From JACPHD01 sp964431805 (GTDB lineage Bacteria; Patescibacteriota; Patescibacteriia; Patescibacteriales; GWC2-42-12), in assembly GCA_964431805.1 (NCBI GenBank), contig CAYSKV010000005.1, forward strand, positions 1-64,000: 64,000 nucleotides of DNA. Direction: 5' to 3'. Positions 17,002 through 25,212 of this stretch are shown one piece after another; the first letter of the stretch is position 1, and the number at the start of each line of letters is the position of its first letter. The notes under the pieces are model-generated. The model was given only the letters and a program-made list of their open reading frames with translations. It made no database searches and was not told the DNA's origin. A program made the position numbers and the translations under genes.

Positions 17002-17967
17002 TTAAACAATAAACAAATATAAACCCAAACAAACCATGACTGTGCCAATTAATTTCTGAAGTAGCACGCCGCCGCCTAATTGCTCATTTAACATTTTCGG
17101 AAATTTATTGGAAATTAATAAAATTATGACAAACAAAAATAAATATTGCACGCCCTGTAAAGCGTTAACCATAGCAACATTGCCCAAACTAATCGCCCAA
17201 TTAATCATAATAAACGCGGCAGCGGCTAAAAGTCTAATAGTTAAAAAATAAAACATATTTTTAGGAGTTTTAGCTCCTTTTTGTTGTTCAAAAATTAAAC
17301 GCCGCCAATCAGGCACAAACAGCATCAAAAGCACGCCAACAAAAGATCCTAAGCGCGACCAAACAAAACTGCCAACAAACGGCTGATACATATAAATGTA
17401 CTTCATTAAAATATAATAAACAGCGAAAAAAACCGCGGCCGTGACTGAATTAATTAAAATACGACTAGTCGGCTGAGCGCCGGCCGGAACGTTACCGACA
17501 ATATCGCCAACAACTTCTCTAAATCTAGCCACAACCCTTTGATATGAATAAACTTTTGTATGTTTAATTGAAATTAAAACACCGCCGCAAATTAAAATAA
17601 AAAAAGCTAAAAGTTGTTGCCCGGATAAAGTCTCGCCTAAAAAGACAAAAGACAAAATAAAACTAAATACCGGCACTAAGGCGCCGACAATCGGCACCAC
17701 GCGCGAAGCTTCGCTTTGATGCAAAGCCTTATACCAGAATACTAAAGTAATTAAAAATAAAAAACCAGCTAATAGATCAAGGGTCATTTCCTGTAAATTA
17801 GGCATCCAAGGCCAGAAGAACAATAAGCCTACATTAAAAACACTCCAAATACCAACATAAAAAGCATAGGCTATGGAAGAATGAATCTTTTTAGATAACA
17901 AAAATTTGTCCGCCACATAAACGCCGGCGTTAATAAAATAGGCTCCGATAGTGATAAAAATCCACAT
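17002..17967 (-). CDS. EamA/DMT-superfamily transporter
   Basis: 321 residues with ten hydrophobic helices in two repeats. The first repeat ends GALVPVFSFILSFVFLGETLSGQQLLAFFILICGGVLIS, typical of EamA domains. The substrate is unknown; nucleotide-sugar or metabolite export is common in the family. It sits 7 nt before the O-antigen-ligase-like gene, so a link with glycan assembly is possible. Confidence 0.8.
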   Translation of the reverse strand: MWIFITIGAYFINAGVYVADKFLLSKKIHSSIAYAFYVGIWSVFNVGLLFFWPWMPNLQEMTLDLLAGFLFLITLVFWYKALHQSEASRVVPIVGALVPVFSFILSFVFLGETLSGQQLLAFFILICGGVLISIKHTKVYSYQRVVARFREVVGDIVGNVPAGAQPTSRILINSVTAAVFFAVYYILMKYIYMYQPFVGSFVWSRLGSFVGVLLMLFVPDWRRLIFEQQKGAKTPKNMFYFLTIRLLAAAAFIMINWAISLGNVAMVNALQGVQYLFLFVIILLISNKFPKMLNEQLGGGVLLQKLIGTVMVCLGLYLFIV

Positions 17968-18079
17968 AAATTAGTCATTAAATTATATTTATATTTTAGC
18001 ATTTTTTATTTATGATTGCGAGCCTGCCTAGCCGCCATAAAAAATTAAACTCCGTCGCGCACTTCGGAATATTTTACCC

Positions 18080-18108
18080 TTGATTTTTTTTCTAATCTAT
18101 AGTAATCT
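18080..18108 (+). promoter_or_regulatory. Possible promoter of the 18174 gene
   Basis: TTGATT (18080-18085), 17-nt spacer, TAATCT (18103-18108). Moderate match only. Confidence 0.35.
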
Positions 18109-18173
18109 CTTTTGAAAGGGGGGTAAAAATAAATCGCAAACTAAAAAATAAATATTGATTAGAGGAGGAACTA

Positions 18174-18731
18174 ATGTATAAAGGAAAAATTAGTTGGACG
18201 GATGTAATTAATAAGGTTATCGTGCATGCCAATTTAAATTTTATCAAAAGCGAAGATTTTATTCGGCTATACTCAATAAAAAGATACATAATAAACGACA
18301 GATTGCTTCGCTTTCTTAAAAATCATGAATTTGAAGAAGAAATTTGTCTTGCACGAGGAAAAGTTCTGGTTGACAAAAAATTTCGCGAAGAATCAGGTGG
18401 ACAATTGCCGCTTAGCAACTGCTCTTGGCTATTACTGCCAACTGGTATGAGTTTAAAAAAACAAACTCATATTGATCTGGGTGTTAATTTCAATATTGAT
18501 GAAAAAGATGCTTGTGCAGTTCTTAACGCGCAGATAAACGTACCTCATGACATGCCAAGCGCCGACCTGCCTCATCGCCGGCTATTTGATGTATTATTCG
18601 GTTACAACGACGGCTTACCAAAGCCAAAAGGGAAAATAGTTGAAGAAATCCGGCAATTTGGCCATAGCTTTATTACTTTTGATCAACTCGGAATCAAAGG
18701 AGCTAAAGTTTTCATACCGCCGCCAAAATAA
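18174..18731 (+). CDS. Orphan protein, unknown function, strong SD
   Basis: 185 residues, no family recognised. It appears soluble, with a Pro-containing C-terminus (KVFIPPPK) and no signal peptide. The start is fixed by AGAGGAGG placed seven bases before the ATG, a strong SD unlike the neighbouring core genes. It is a single gene with its own promoter and terminator among minus-strand genes, and base composition is slightly GC-richer. A horizontally acquired or differently regulated gene is possible. Confidence 0.7.
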   Translation: MYKGKISWTDVINKVIVHANLNFIKSEDFIRLYSIKRYIINDRLLRFLKNHEFEEEICLARGKVLVDKKFREESGGQLPLSNCSWLLLPTGMSLKKQTHIDLGVNFNIDEKDACAVLNAQINVPHDMPSADLPHRRLFDVLFGYNDGLPKPKGKIVEEIRQFGHSFITFDQLGIKGAKVFIPPPK

Positions 18732-18753
18732 GTTGAAATTCTTCATTAAACAA

Positions 18754-18775
18754 CAGCCAACCTAAGGATTGGCTG
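18754..18775 (+). terminator. Terminator of the 18174 gene
   Basis: CAGCCAA (18754-18760) pairs with TTGGCTG (18769-18775), with the loop itself complementary in part, followed by a T run. Confidence 0.8.
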
Positions 18776-18784
18776 ATTTTTTTT

Positions 18785-18818
18785 AAAAAAACGACCCAAT
18801 ATTATTGAGGCGTTTTTT
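18785..18818 (-). terminator. Hairpin after the deoxyhypusine-synthase-like gene
   Basis: A/T-rich inverted repeat with ACG...CGT ends and inner CAAT/ATTG pairs, flanked by A and T runs. It is a probable terminator for the minus-strand gene ending at 18838. Confidence 0.5.
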
Positions 18819-18837
18819 ATATTAAATTTTAATAATT

Positions 18838-19941
18838 TTATAAATCTAATAATACGGCCGCAATCCAAGGGAAAGCTACAGTAACGTCGCTTTGAATTAT
18901 CTGATAATAACTTTGGGTTGATAATTTATCCCAAGTTATTTTTTCTTTACCGCCAGCGCCGGAATATGAACCATAAGACATTGGCGATGAACCGATTTCA
19001 ACAAAACCGGCCCAATCTCTAATTTTGTTATGAAATCTTAAATCATGTTTAAGCGAAGGCACAACACAAATTGGGAAATCAGCCGAAATTCCGCCACCTA
19101 ATTGCAAAAAGGCAATCGGCGCGTTTTTAGATTCTTTCATATACCAATCATAAAGAAAATGAAAATATTCTAAACCATTTTTCATAACTTTACCATCAAT
19201 AGTGATATCGCCTTTTTTCTTATGCGCGCCTTTATAGGTATAGCTAGAAAAAATATTTCCCATCGTAGAATCTTCAAAACCAGGGATAACAATCGGAATA
19301 TTTTTTTTGTAAGCTGCATAAGTCCAGCAGTCGGCCGGATTAGATTGTTTATCTGGTGAAATTAATTTTTTAGAAAATAACCGGCGAAAATATTCATGTG
19401 GAAAATAACTTTCACCTTTTTTCTCGGCCTCTTTCCACATTTTTACTAAATGTGGCTCCATAATGCGCACGCTTTCATCTTCCGGCAAAAAGGTATCGGT
19501 AATGCGGCGCAACCCGGCATCGCGTAATTCAGCTTCCTGCTCCGGAGTTAACTCGGTATAGCGCGGAATATAAGCATAATGCGAGTGCGCAACATAGCGG
19601 TAATATGATTCTTCATGATTAGCACCAGTCGCCGAAATCAAATGTACTTTATTTTTTCTAATTAACTCGGCGAGCATCACCCCGACCTGAAAAGAGCTTA
19701 ACGCTCCGGCTAAAGTAATAACTAATTTACCGCCATTTTTTAAATGATTTTTTAACCATAAAGCCGCTTGCATAGTTGAACCGCCATTACAATGATTTAA
19801 AGTCGCCTGGCCAAAAGCCGAAACCGGAGCTTTAGATTTTTTAACGTAAGCGCTTAATTCACCCATTTTAGATTTATTGCCTTCGGGTATAATTAATTTT
19901 TTTAATCCGGGAGAAAGTTTATTAAGAGTAGTTTTTTTCAT
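18838..19941 (-). CDS. Deoxyhypusine synthase-like (homospermidine synthase-like) enzyme
   Basis: NAD-dependent aminobutyl-transfer family. Visible: NHCNGGSTMQAALWLKNHLKNGGKLVITLAGALSSFQVG near the N-terminus, SATGANHEES, GFEDSTMGNIF, LQLGGGISADFPICVVPSL and TWDKL with the Lys expected to carry the enzyme intermediate. Bacteria lack eIF5A, so bacterial members are thought to make homospermidine or related polyamines. The agmatinase-like gene at 24343 would fit that, though this is inference. Start at the ATG at 19941 (MKKTTLN); the frame is open to 19980. Confidence 0.88.
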   Translation of the reverse strand: MKKTTLNKLSPGLKKLIIPEGNKSKMGELSAYVKKSKAPVSAFGQATLNHCNGGSTMQAALWLKNHLKNGGKLVITLAGALSSFQVGVMLAELIRKNKVHLISATGANHEESYYRYVAHSHYAYIPRYTELTPEQEAELRDAGLRRITDTFLPEDESVRIMEPHLVKMWKEAEKKGESYFPHEYFRRLFSKKLISPDKQSNPADCWTYAAYKKNIPIVIPGFEDSTMGNIFSSYTYKGAHKKKGDITIDGKVMKNGLEYFHFLYDWYMKESKNAPIAFLQLGGGISADFPICVVPSLKHDLRFHNKIRDWAGFVEIGSSPMSYGSYSGAGGKEKITWDKLSTQSYYQIIQSDVTVAFPWIAAVLLDL

Positions 19942-20013
19942 AATAAAATAATAATTATTTACCACTTTATAATAATACATATCCTGTAAATTTTCAATAG
20001 TTTTGTCGTTTGC

Positions 20014-20053
20014 TTGACATTTTTTAAATATACGATATACTTAGATAATCTAA
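20014..20053 (+). promoter_or_regulatory. Promoter and MarR-type operator of the efflux operon
   Basis: TTGACA (20014-20019), 16-nt spacer, TATACT (20036-20041). The -10 box is overlapped and followed by the perfect palindrome TTAGATAATCTAA (20041-20053), which covers the transcription start. The position and size fit an operator bound by the MarR protein encoded next. Confidence 0.65.
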
Positions 20054-20076
20054 CTATTTAATAAACTAATAAATAT

Positions 20077-20499
20077 ATGCCAAATGACAAAAGCGAAATA
20101 ATGAATTTATTATTTGCTACCGTTAAAATCATTAAAGAAAATTTTAGTAAACAAAAAGTTGACGGAATTTCTTTAGCACAAATAAAAACTCTCGGATTTA
20201 TTGAAAAGAAAAAAAATCCGACCATGAAAGAAGTAGCCGACGAATTAGGAATTACTCCCCCATCGGCAACAGTTTTAGTTGATTCATTCGTTCTGCATGG
20301 ATTAGTTAAAAGAGTTTATAACACCGATGATCGTCGAACTATAAAATTAGCACTAACAATCAAAGGTAAAAATTATTTAAATGAGCATTTTAAAAATATG
20401 GCGCAAAAAATGGAAAATTTATTATCCCATTTAAATAAAAATCAAATCAACAACTTTAAAGAAATCTTAAATATATTATTAAAAAATTCTAAAAAGTAA
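20077..20499 (+). CDS. MarR-family transcriptional regulator
   Basis: 140 residues with the MarR winged helix: MKEVADELGITPPSATVLVDSFVLHGLVKRVYNTDDRRTIKLALTIKG (DDRR wing near residue 87). It is expected to repress the following efflux genes until a small ligand binds. It is the first gene of a four-gene operon with gaps of 11, 23 and 5 nt. The palindrome at the promoter is the likely binding site. Confidence 0.93.
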   Translation: MPNDKSEIMNLLFATVKIIKENFSKQKVDGISLAQIKTLGFIEKKKNPTMKEVADELGITPPSATVLVDSFVLHGLVKRVYNTDDRRTIKLALTIKGKNYLNEHFKNMAQKMENLLSHLNKNQINNFKEILNILLKNSKK

Positions 20500-20510
20500 C
20501 TTAATTATTT

Positions 20511-22133
20511 ATGGAATTAAAGAAAAAAATTATTATTGCGGTATTCGGCGTAATTTTAATCGGAGGGCTAGTTGTTAGCGCTTATTTTTTGTTTGATAAA
20601 AATTCTAAAACAAAATATAATTTCGCGACAGTTAATAAAGGCGACATAGCTGAGGAAATTAATTTAAATGGTAACGTTAAGGCGGCCGAAAACGTTCAAT
20701 TAGCTTTTGAAAAATCCGGAAAAATTGCTCAGGCTAATTTTAAAGTCGGCGATAAAGTTAAAAATGGCCAATTAATAGCTAGCTTAATATCAGTTGATTT
20801 AAACGCACAATTAGCGCAAGCGCAAGCCGCTTATGATGCACAAATAGCTATTTTAAAAAATCTCCAGGCTGGCGCACGCGCAGAGGATATACAAATTTCG
20901 GCTACAGTTGTAAAAAATGCGCAAAATAGCTTAGCTGATACAAAAAATAAAGCTGATAATGACTTAAATATACTTTATATAAAATCAAGCGATATACTAA
21001 ATGATGCTTATGCTAAATCCTTTGATGCTTTAAATAATAAAATTGATGGCATCTTTAACCATCCTTTGAGTGACAGCCCTGTTCTTGTACCGATGATAAA
21101 TAATTCAGCGCTAGAAAATTATTTGGAAAATCAACGCCCAATTATTAACCAAGAGTTAATTAAAATGAAAAATGAAATTGATAATTTAAACTCTGACCAA
21201 ATAAATATTGATGATACTTTAATTAAAACTATCACTCATCTTGAAAGTATTAAGAATTTCTTAAATCAATTAAACGATGCCATGAATTCTGTATTAATTT
21301 CCTCAACTATGACAACAGCGCAAGTTTCTACTTACAAAAATAATATCAGCTCTGCTATTAGCAATCTTAATACTGCTATTTCTACAATTAACAGCCAGCA
21401 AAATGCCATTGCTACGCAAAAAATCACTAATCAAAATTCCATAACTTTAGCAGAAAATAATTTAGCTTTAGCACAAAAACAGTTAGACCTTAAACAAGCT
21501 GGCGCTACAGATGAACAAATTGCAGCCCAACAAGCGGCAGTTAACCAAGCTGCGGCTGCTATGCAAAATATTAGAGCACAATTGAGTAAATCTGCTCTAA
21601 TTTCACCAATTAACGGCACTATAAGTAAACAAGATGCTAAGGTTGGAGAAATAGCCTCCATGAATGTTCCGCTTATTTCGATTATCAGTGATGCTAAATT
21701 TCAAATAGAAACTCAAGTAGCAGAAGCTGACATCGAAAAAATACAAATTGGACAAACAGCTAAAATAACTCTTGACGCTGATAATGGCCAACATATCTTT
21801 CAAGCTAAAGTTATTTTAATTGATCCAGCTAAAACTGTAACCAATGGTTCAGCAACTTATAAAGTGACTTTAGAATTTATTGATGAAGATCCATTAATTA
21901 AAGATGGTTTGACTGCTAATTTAAAAATTGTTACTAAACAAAAAACTGATACTTTGCTTATTCCAACCTCTTCAATAATAAAACAATACGATAAAACAAT
22001 TGTGCTAAAAAATAATGGCTTAGGTAACGTAGATCAAGTTTACGTTACAACCGGCATCAACCAAGGCAGTTTAACTGAAATTTTATCTGGATTGAACCAA
22101 GGCGATGAGATAGTAACCTTCAATAAAAATTAA
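20511..22133 (+). CDS. HlyD-family membrane fusion protein (periplasmic adaptor type)
   Basis: 540 residues. N-terminal membrane anchor (about 7-27). A split lipoyl/barrel-sandwich domain lies before and after a very long insertion with coiled-coil character (about 90-355, Gln/Ala/Asn-rich). Then come ALISPINGTISKQDAKVGE and a beta-barrel domain ending VTTGINQGSLTEILSGLNQGDEIV. Such adaptors link inner-membrane pumps to outer components. If the host is monoderm, it may only shape substrate release. Second gene of the marR operon. Confidence 0.85.
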   Translation: MELKKKIIIAVFGVILIGGLVVSAYFLFDKNSKTKYNFATVNKGDIAEEINLNGNVKAAENVQLAFEKSGKIAQANFKVGDKVKNGQLIASLISVDLNAQLAQAQAAYDAQIAILKNLQAGARAEDIQISATVVKNAQNSLADTKNKADNDLNILYIKSSDILNDAYAKSFDALNNKIDGIFNHPLSDSPVLVPMINNSALENYLENQRPIINQELIKMKNEIDNLNSDQINIDDTLIKTITHLESIKNFLNQLNDAMNSVLISSTMTTAQVSTYKNNISSAISNLNTAISTINSQQNAIATQKITNQNSITLAENNLALAQKQLDLKQAGATDEQIAAQQAAVNQAAAAMQNIRAQLSKSALISPINGTISKQDAKVGEIASMNVPLISIISDAKFQIETQVAEADIEKIQIGQTAKITLDADNGQHIFQAKVILIDPAKTVTNGSATYKVTLEFIDEDPLIKDGLTANLKIVTKQKTDTLLIPTSSIIKQYDKTIVLKNNGLGNVDQVYVTTGINQGSLTEILSGLNQGDEIVTFNKN

Positions 22134-22156
22134 AAAATAAATATTGTAAAAATCTT

Positions 22157-22771
22157 ATGACACAAATAAATAAAAAAACTATTATCATTTTACTTACAAT
22201 TTTAATAACTTGCGGCATTGCCTGCGGCGGAATATACTTTTATATCGCGCAAAAAACTATTTATACAGAATCAGCAGAAATTTCCGCACCCACAATAGCT
22301 TTATCAGCAAAAACATCCGGGGCTTTACAAGAAATAATGGTTAAACCTGGCGATATGATTAATGAAAATACGGTTGTTGCTCGCGTCGGCGATCAACTTA
22401 TAAAAACTAAATCAGCCGGTTTAATTATAGCTACAGAAACTGACATGGGAAAAATTTTTAACCCCGGAGAAGCGGTTGTGACAATGATTGTACCTGATGA
22501 ACTGCGCTTAATCGGACATATTGAAGAAGATAAAGGCTTAAAAGATATAAAAATCGGCCAGACTGTAACTTTTAAAATAGATGCTTTTGATAATAAAAAA
22601 TATTATGGTGTGGTTGATGAAATAAGCGAAACAGCTAATACTACTGGCGTAGCTTTCAGTATCTCCGATAAACGAGCAACAAAAAAATTTGATATCAAAG
22701 TTAGATTTGATATTAACCAATATAGCGAATTAAAAAATGGCATGTCTGCCAAACTTTGGATTTCTAAATAG
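22157..22771 (+). CDS. Short HlyD/EmrA-like membrane fusion protein
   Basis: 204 residues: a signal anchor (about 8-32), a lipoyl-like half (SAKTSGALQEIMVKPGDMINENTVVARVGD) and a barrel domain (IEEDKGLKDIKIGQTVTFKIDAF). No coiled-coil hairpin, so it is much smaller than typical EmrA. It is placed directly before the DHA2 transporter and probably pairs with it. Two adaptor genes for one pump is unusual. Confidence 0.8.
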   Translation: MTQINKKTIIILLTILITCGIACGGIYFYIAQKTIYTESAEISAPTIALSAKTSGALQEIMVKPGDMINENTVVARVGDQLIKTKSAGLIIATETDMGKIFNPGEAVVTMIVPDELRLIGHIEEDKGLKDIKIGQTVTFKIDAFDNKKYYGVVDEISETANTTGVAFSISDKRATKKFDIKVRFDINQYSELKNGMSAKLWISK

Positions 22772-22776
22772 GTCTC

Positions 22777-24279
22777 ATGGAACAAAATAGTCCTCAAAAA
22801 ACAAAACAACATTCACCCTGGATAATCTTAGCTACAGTTATGGTTGGAACTTTACTTATCGGTCTTGATTCTACGGTAGTGAATCTTGGCTTAGCTAAAA
22901 TGATGAGCGACTTTGGAGTTTCCGTTTCCACAGCTAGCTGGATTTCTATCGCTTACATAATTTCCAACGCTGTCTTTATACCTGTTTTTGGCAAACTCGG
23001 CGATAAAATAGGAAACCGAAAAATTTATCTTTATAGCTTTATAGGTTTTATATTTATTTCTATTCTTTGCGGATTAGCCTGGAATATTTCTTCGATGATA
23101 TTTTTCCGGATTCTCCAGGGTTTAGTGGGAGCGGCTATTTCTCCCACGGCTATGTCATTGATTGCCAAAAATTTTACTGATCAAAAAACTCGCGCCCAAG
23201 CTTTAGGAATTTGGTCAGCTTCTTTCGCTGCCGCCATGGTAATTGGCCCATTAATCGGCGGGCCCATAATTGATAATTACTCTTGGAGAATGCTATTTTA
23301 TATCAATCTCCCAGTTGGAATTATCGGAATTTTAATGGTGCTTCTCTTTTTACCAAATGACGAAGGCAAAGAAAAGGGCGGCTTTGATTTTTATGGATCC
23401 ATAACATTAGCCATAGCCCTTTCTAGCCTGGTTTTAGTATTAGAAAAAGGTCAGGATTGGGGCTGGACTTCAAACACAAGTCTCTTGGCCTATTTAATAA
23501 CTATAATTTTTGGAATTTGGTTTGTTCAAATCGAAAAGAAACACCCTTATCCTATGATTGATTTAAAATTCTTTAAAAATCAAACTTTTGTTTCTGCTTT
23601 AGCGGTTTCCTTTGTTTCTTTTGGCGGCATGATGGGAGCTATGTTTCTTATTCCTGTTTTTGCCCAGACATATTTAGGATTTGATGCTACGCAAACAGGA
23701 TTATTATTTTTGCCAATGTCTCTTACTATGTTTGTAGCGGCACCGATTGGCGCAAAACTTTCTCAAAAAATTCATGTTAGATATTGTGTTTTTTTAGGCA
23801 TGTTAACAACGGCGTTTGCCATATCGCTTTTTACAAAACTTGACCCCAAAACATCAACTTCAGATTTAATATTGCCCTTAATGACTCTGGCCACAGGAAT
23901 GGGTATGGCGATGTCTCCTTTAACTAATACTGTCGCTAGCTCCGTACCTGCCCATGAAGTAGGAATGGCTTCAGCCGTTCTTAGTTTAATAAGAAGTATT
24001 GCTGGAGCGATGGGTATAGCTTTATTCGGAACTCTACTTAATAACGCCATAAAAACAAATGTCTTAGAATTAGGAGCTAACGCCATTATTAATAATTCAA
24101 CCTATAATTCACTTGTAGCTAGCTTAGTTATTCTTAGAGCTACAGTATTGGCATACAGAGAAGTATTTTTAGTTTCTTCAATTATAGTAGCGACGGGAGC
24201 TTTTATCGGATTAACGCTTAAAGATCGAACAAAAATAAAAGATGAAAGTGAAGATATAAAAATTATAGCGGAAGCATAA
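22777..24279 (+). CDS. DHA2-family (EmrB/QacA-like) multidrug MFS transporter
   Basis: 500 residues with about 14 hydrophobic helices. Family motifs are LDSTVVNLGLAKM in helix 1, GKLGDKIGNRKIYL (MFS motif A), RILQGLVGAAISPTAMSLI, and GPLIGGPIIDNYSWRMLFYINLPVG (motif C, antiporter signature). It exports lipophilic or cationic compounds with proton exchange. Last gene of the marR operon, 5 nt after the small adaptor. Codons remain AT-rich like the core. Confidence 0.93.
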   Translation: MEQNSPQKTKQHSPWIILATVMVGTLLIGLDSTVVNLGLAKMMSDFGVSVSTASWISIAYIISNAVFIPVFGKLGDKIGNRKIYLYSFIGFIFISILCGLAWNISSMIFFRILQGLVGAAISPTAMSLIAKNFTDQKTRAQALGIWSASFAAAMVIGPLIGGPIIDNYSWRMLFYINLPVGIIGILMVLLFLPNDEGKEKGGFDFYGSITLAIALSSLVLVLEKGQDWGWTSNTSLLAYLITIIFGIWFVQIEKKHPYPMIDLKFFKNQTFVSALAVSFVSFGGMMGAMFLIPVFAQTYLGFDATQTGLLFLPMSLTMFVAAPIGAKLSQKIHVRYCVFLGMLTTAFAISLFTKLDPKTSTSDLILPLMTLATGMGMAMSPLTNTVASSVPAHEVGMASAVLSLIRSIAGAMGIALFGTLLNNAIKTNVLELGANAIINNSTYNSLVASLVILRATVLAYREVFLVSSIIVATGAFIGLTLKDRTKIKDESEDIKIIAEA

Positions 24280-24300
24280 AAAAAATAAAATTCTCATAAT

Positions 24301-24326
24301 AAAAATCACCTCAATAGGTGATTTTT
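24301..24326. terminator. Bidirectional terminator
   Basis: AAAAATCACCT (24301-24311) pairs with AGGTGATTTTT (24316-24326). It separates the convergent efflux operon and the agmatinase-like gene. Confidence 0.85.
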
Positions 24327-24342
24327 ATTTTATATCTGCAAA

Positions 24343-25197
24343 TTATTTATTAAATTTATAACTTAATAACTTATAAATTAATTTAGCGGCCAAAAAATCC
24401 GATGATCTTTCATTTTTATTTGGCGCTAATTCAACAATATCAAAACCCACGACATTTTTTTTCTTAATCACCTTTTTTAAAAATTGTAAAACTTGATACC
24501 AATAAAGTCCGCCCGGCTCAGGCGTGCCAGTCGAAGGTAAAATCGACGGATCAAAAACGTCTAAATCAATCGTAATATAAACCTGATCAGTTAATTTAGA
24601 AATAGCTTTATCCATCCAATCGGTTTTATTATAAATATGTTCCGCAAAAAATATTCGGTCTTTTTTTATAAATGGCTTTTCAATAATATCCATGCTTCTG
24701 ATGCCAACTTGCACAATCGGGCATAATTCCCGCACGCGCGACATTACGCAAGCATGATTATATTTTGAACCATGGTACTCGGGACGTAAATCAGAATGCG
24801 CGTCAAGTTGCAAAACTGATAAATTTTTAAATTTTTTAGCGTAAGCCTTAGCTACGCCAGCAGTCACTGAATGCTCGCCGCCCAAAGTTACAATAAATTT
24901 ATTTTGTTTTAAAAATTCACTAGCAGCCGCCTCAACTTTTTTAACCATTTTTTCCGGTTTACCTTTCTCTATAATCGGTTTAGCTGTAAAAATATTTTTT
25001 TTATAAACTTCCGAAGCAGTTTCAATATCGTAAAGTTCCATGTTAGCGGAAGCTTCTAAAATAGCTTCTGGTCCTTTATCTGCGCCTTTACCCCAAGTTG
25101 ATGTACCATCGTAAGGCACAGGCAAAATTACGACTTTAGAAGTTTTTAATGTTGAATTGGCTTTTGGTAAATCACCAAAGTTTGTTTTATATGTCAT
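24343..25197 (-). CDS. speB: Agmatinase/arginase-family ureohydrolase
   Basis: Binuclear Mn enzyme. Metal motifs: GGEHSVTAG (about 100), DAHSDLRPEY (about 125) and TIDLDVFDPSILPSTGTPEPGG (about 210). GTSTWGKGADKGPEAILEAS near the N-terminus is typical of the agmatinase branch. It would split agmatine into putrescine and urea, feeding polyamine synthesis with the deoxyhypusine-synthase-like enzyme. No arginine decarboxylase is in view. It lies 15 nt after guaB. Confidence 0.87.
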   Translation of the reverse strand: MTYKTNFGDLPKANSTLKTSKVVILPVPYDGTSTWGKGADKGPEAILEASANMELYDIETASEVYKKNIFTAKPIIEKGKPEKMVKKVEAAASEFLKQNKFIVTLGGEHSVTAGVAKAYAKKFKNLSVLQLDAHSDLRPEYHGSKYNHACVMSRVRELCPIVQVGIRSMDIIEKPFIKKDRIFFAEHIYNKTDWMDKAISKLTDQVYITIDLDVFDPSILPSTGTPEPGGLYWYQVLQFLKKVIKKKNVVGFDIVELAPNKNERSSDFLAAKLIYKLLSYKFNK

Positions 25198-25212
25198 ATA
25201 TATAATTTTATT

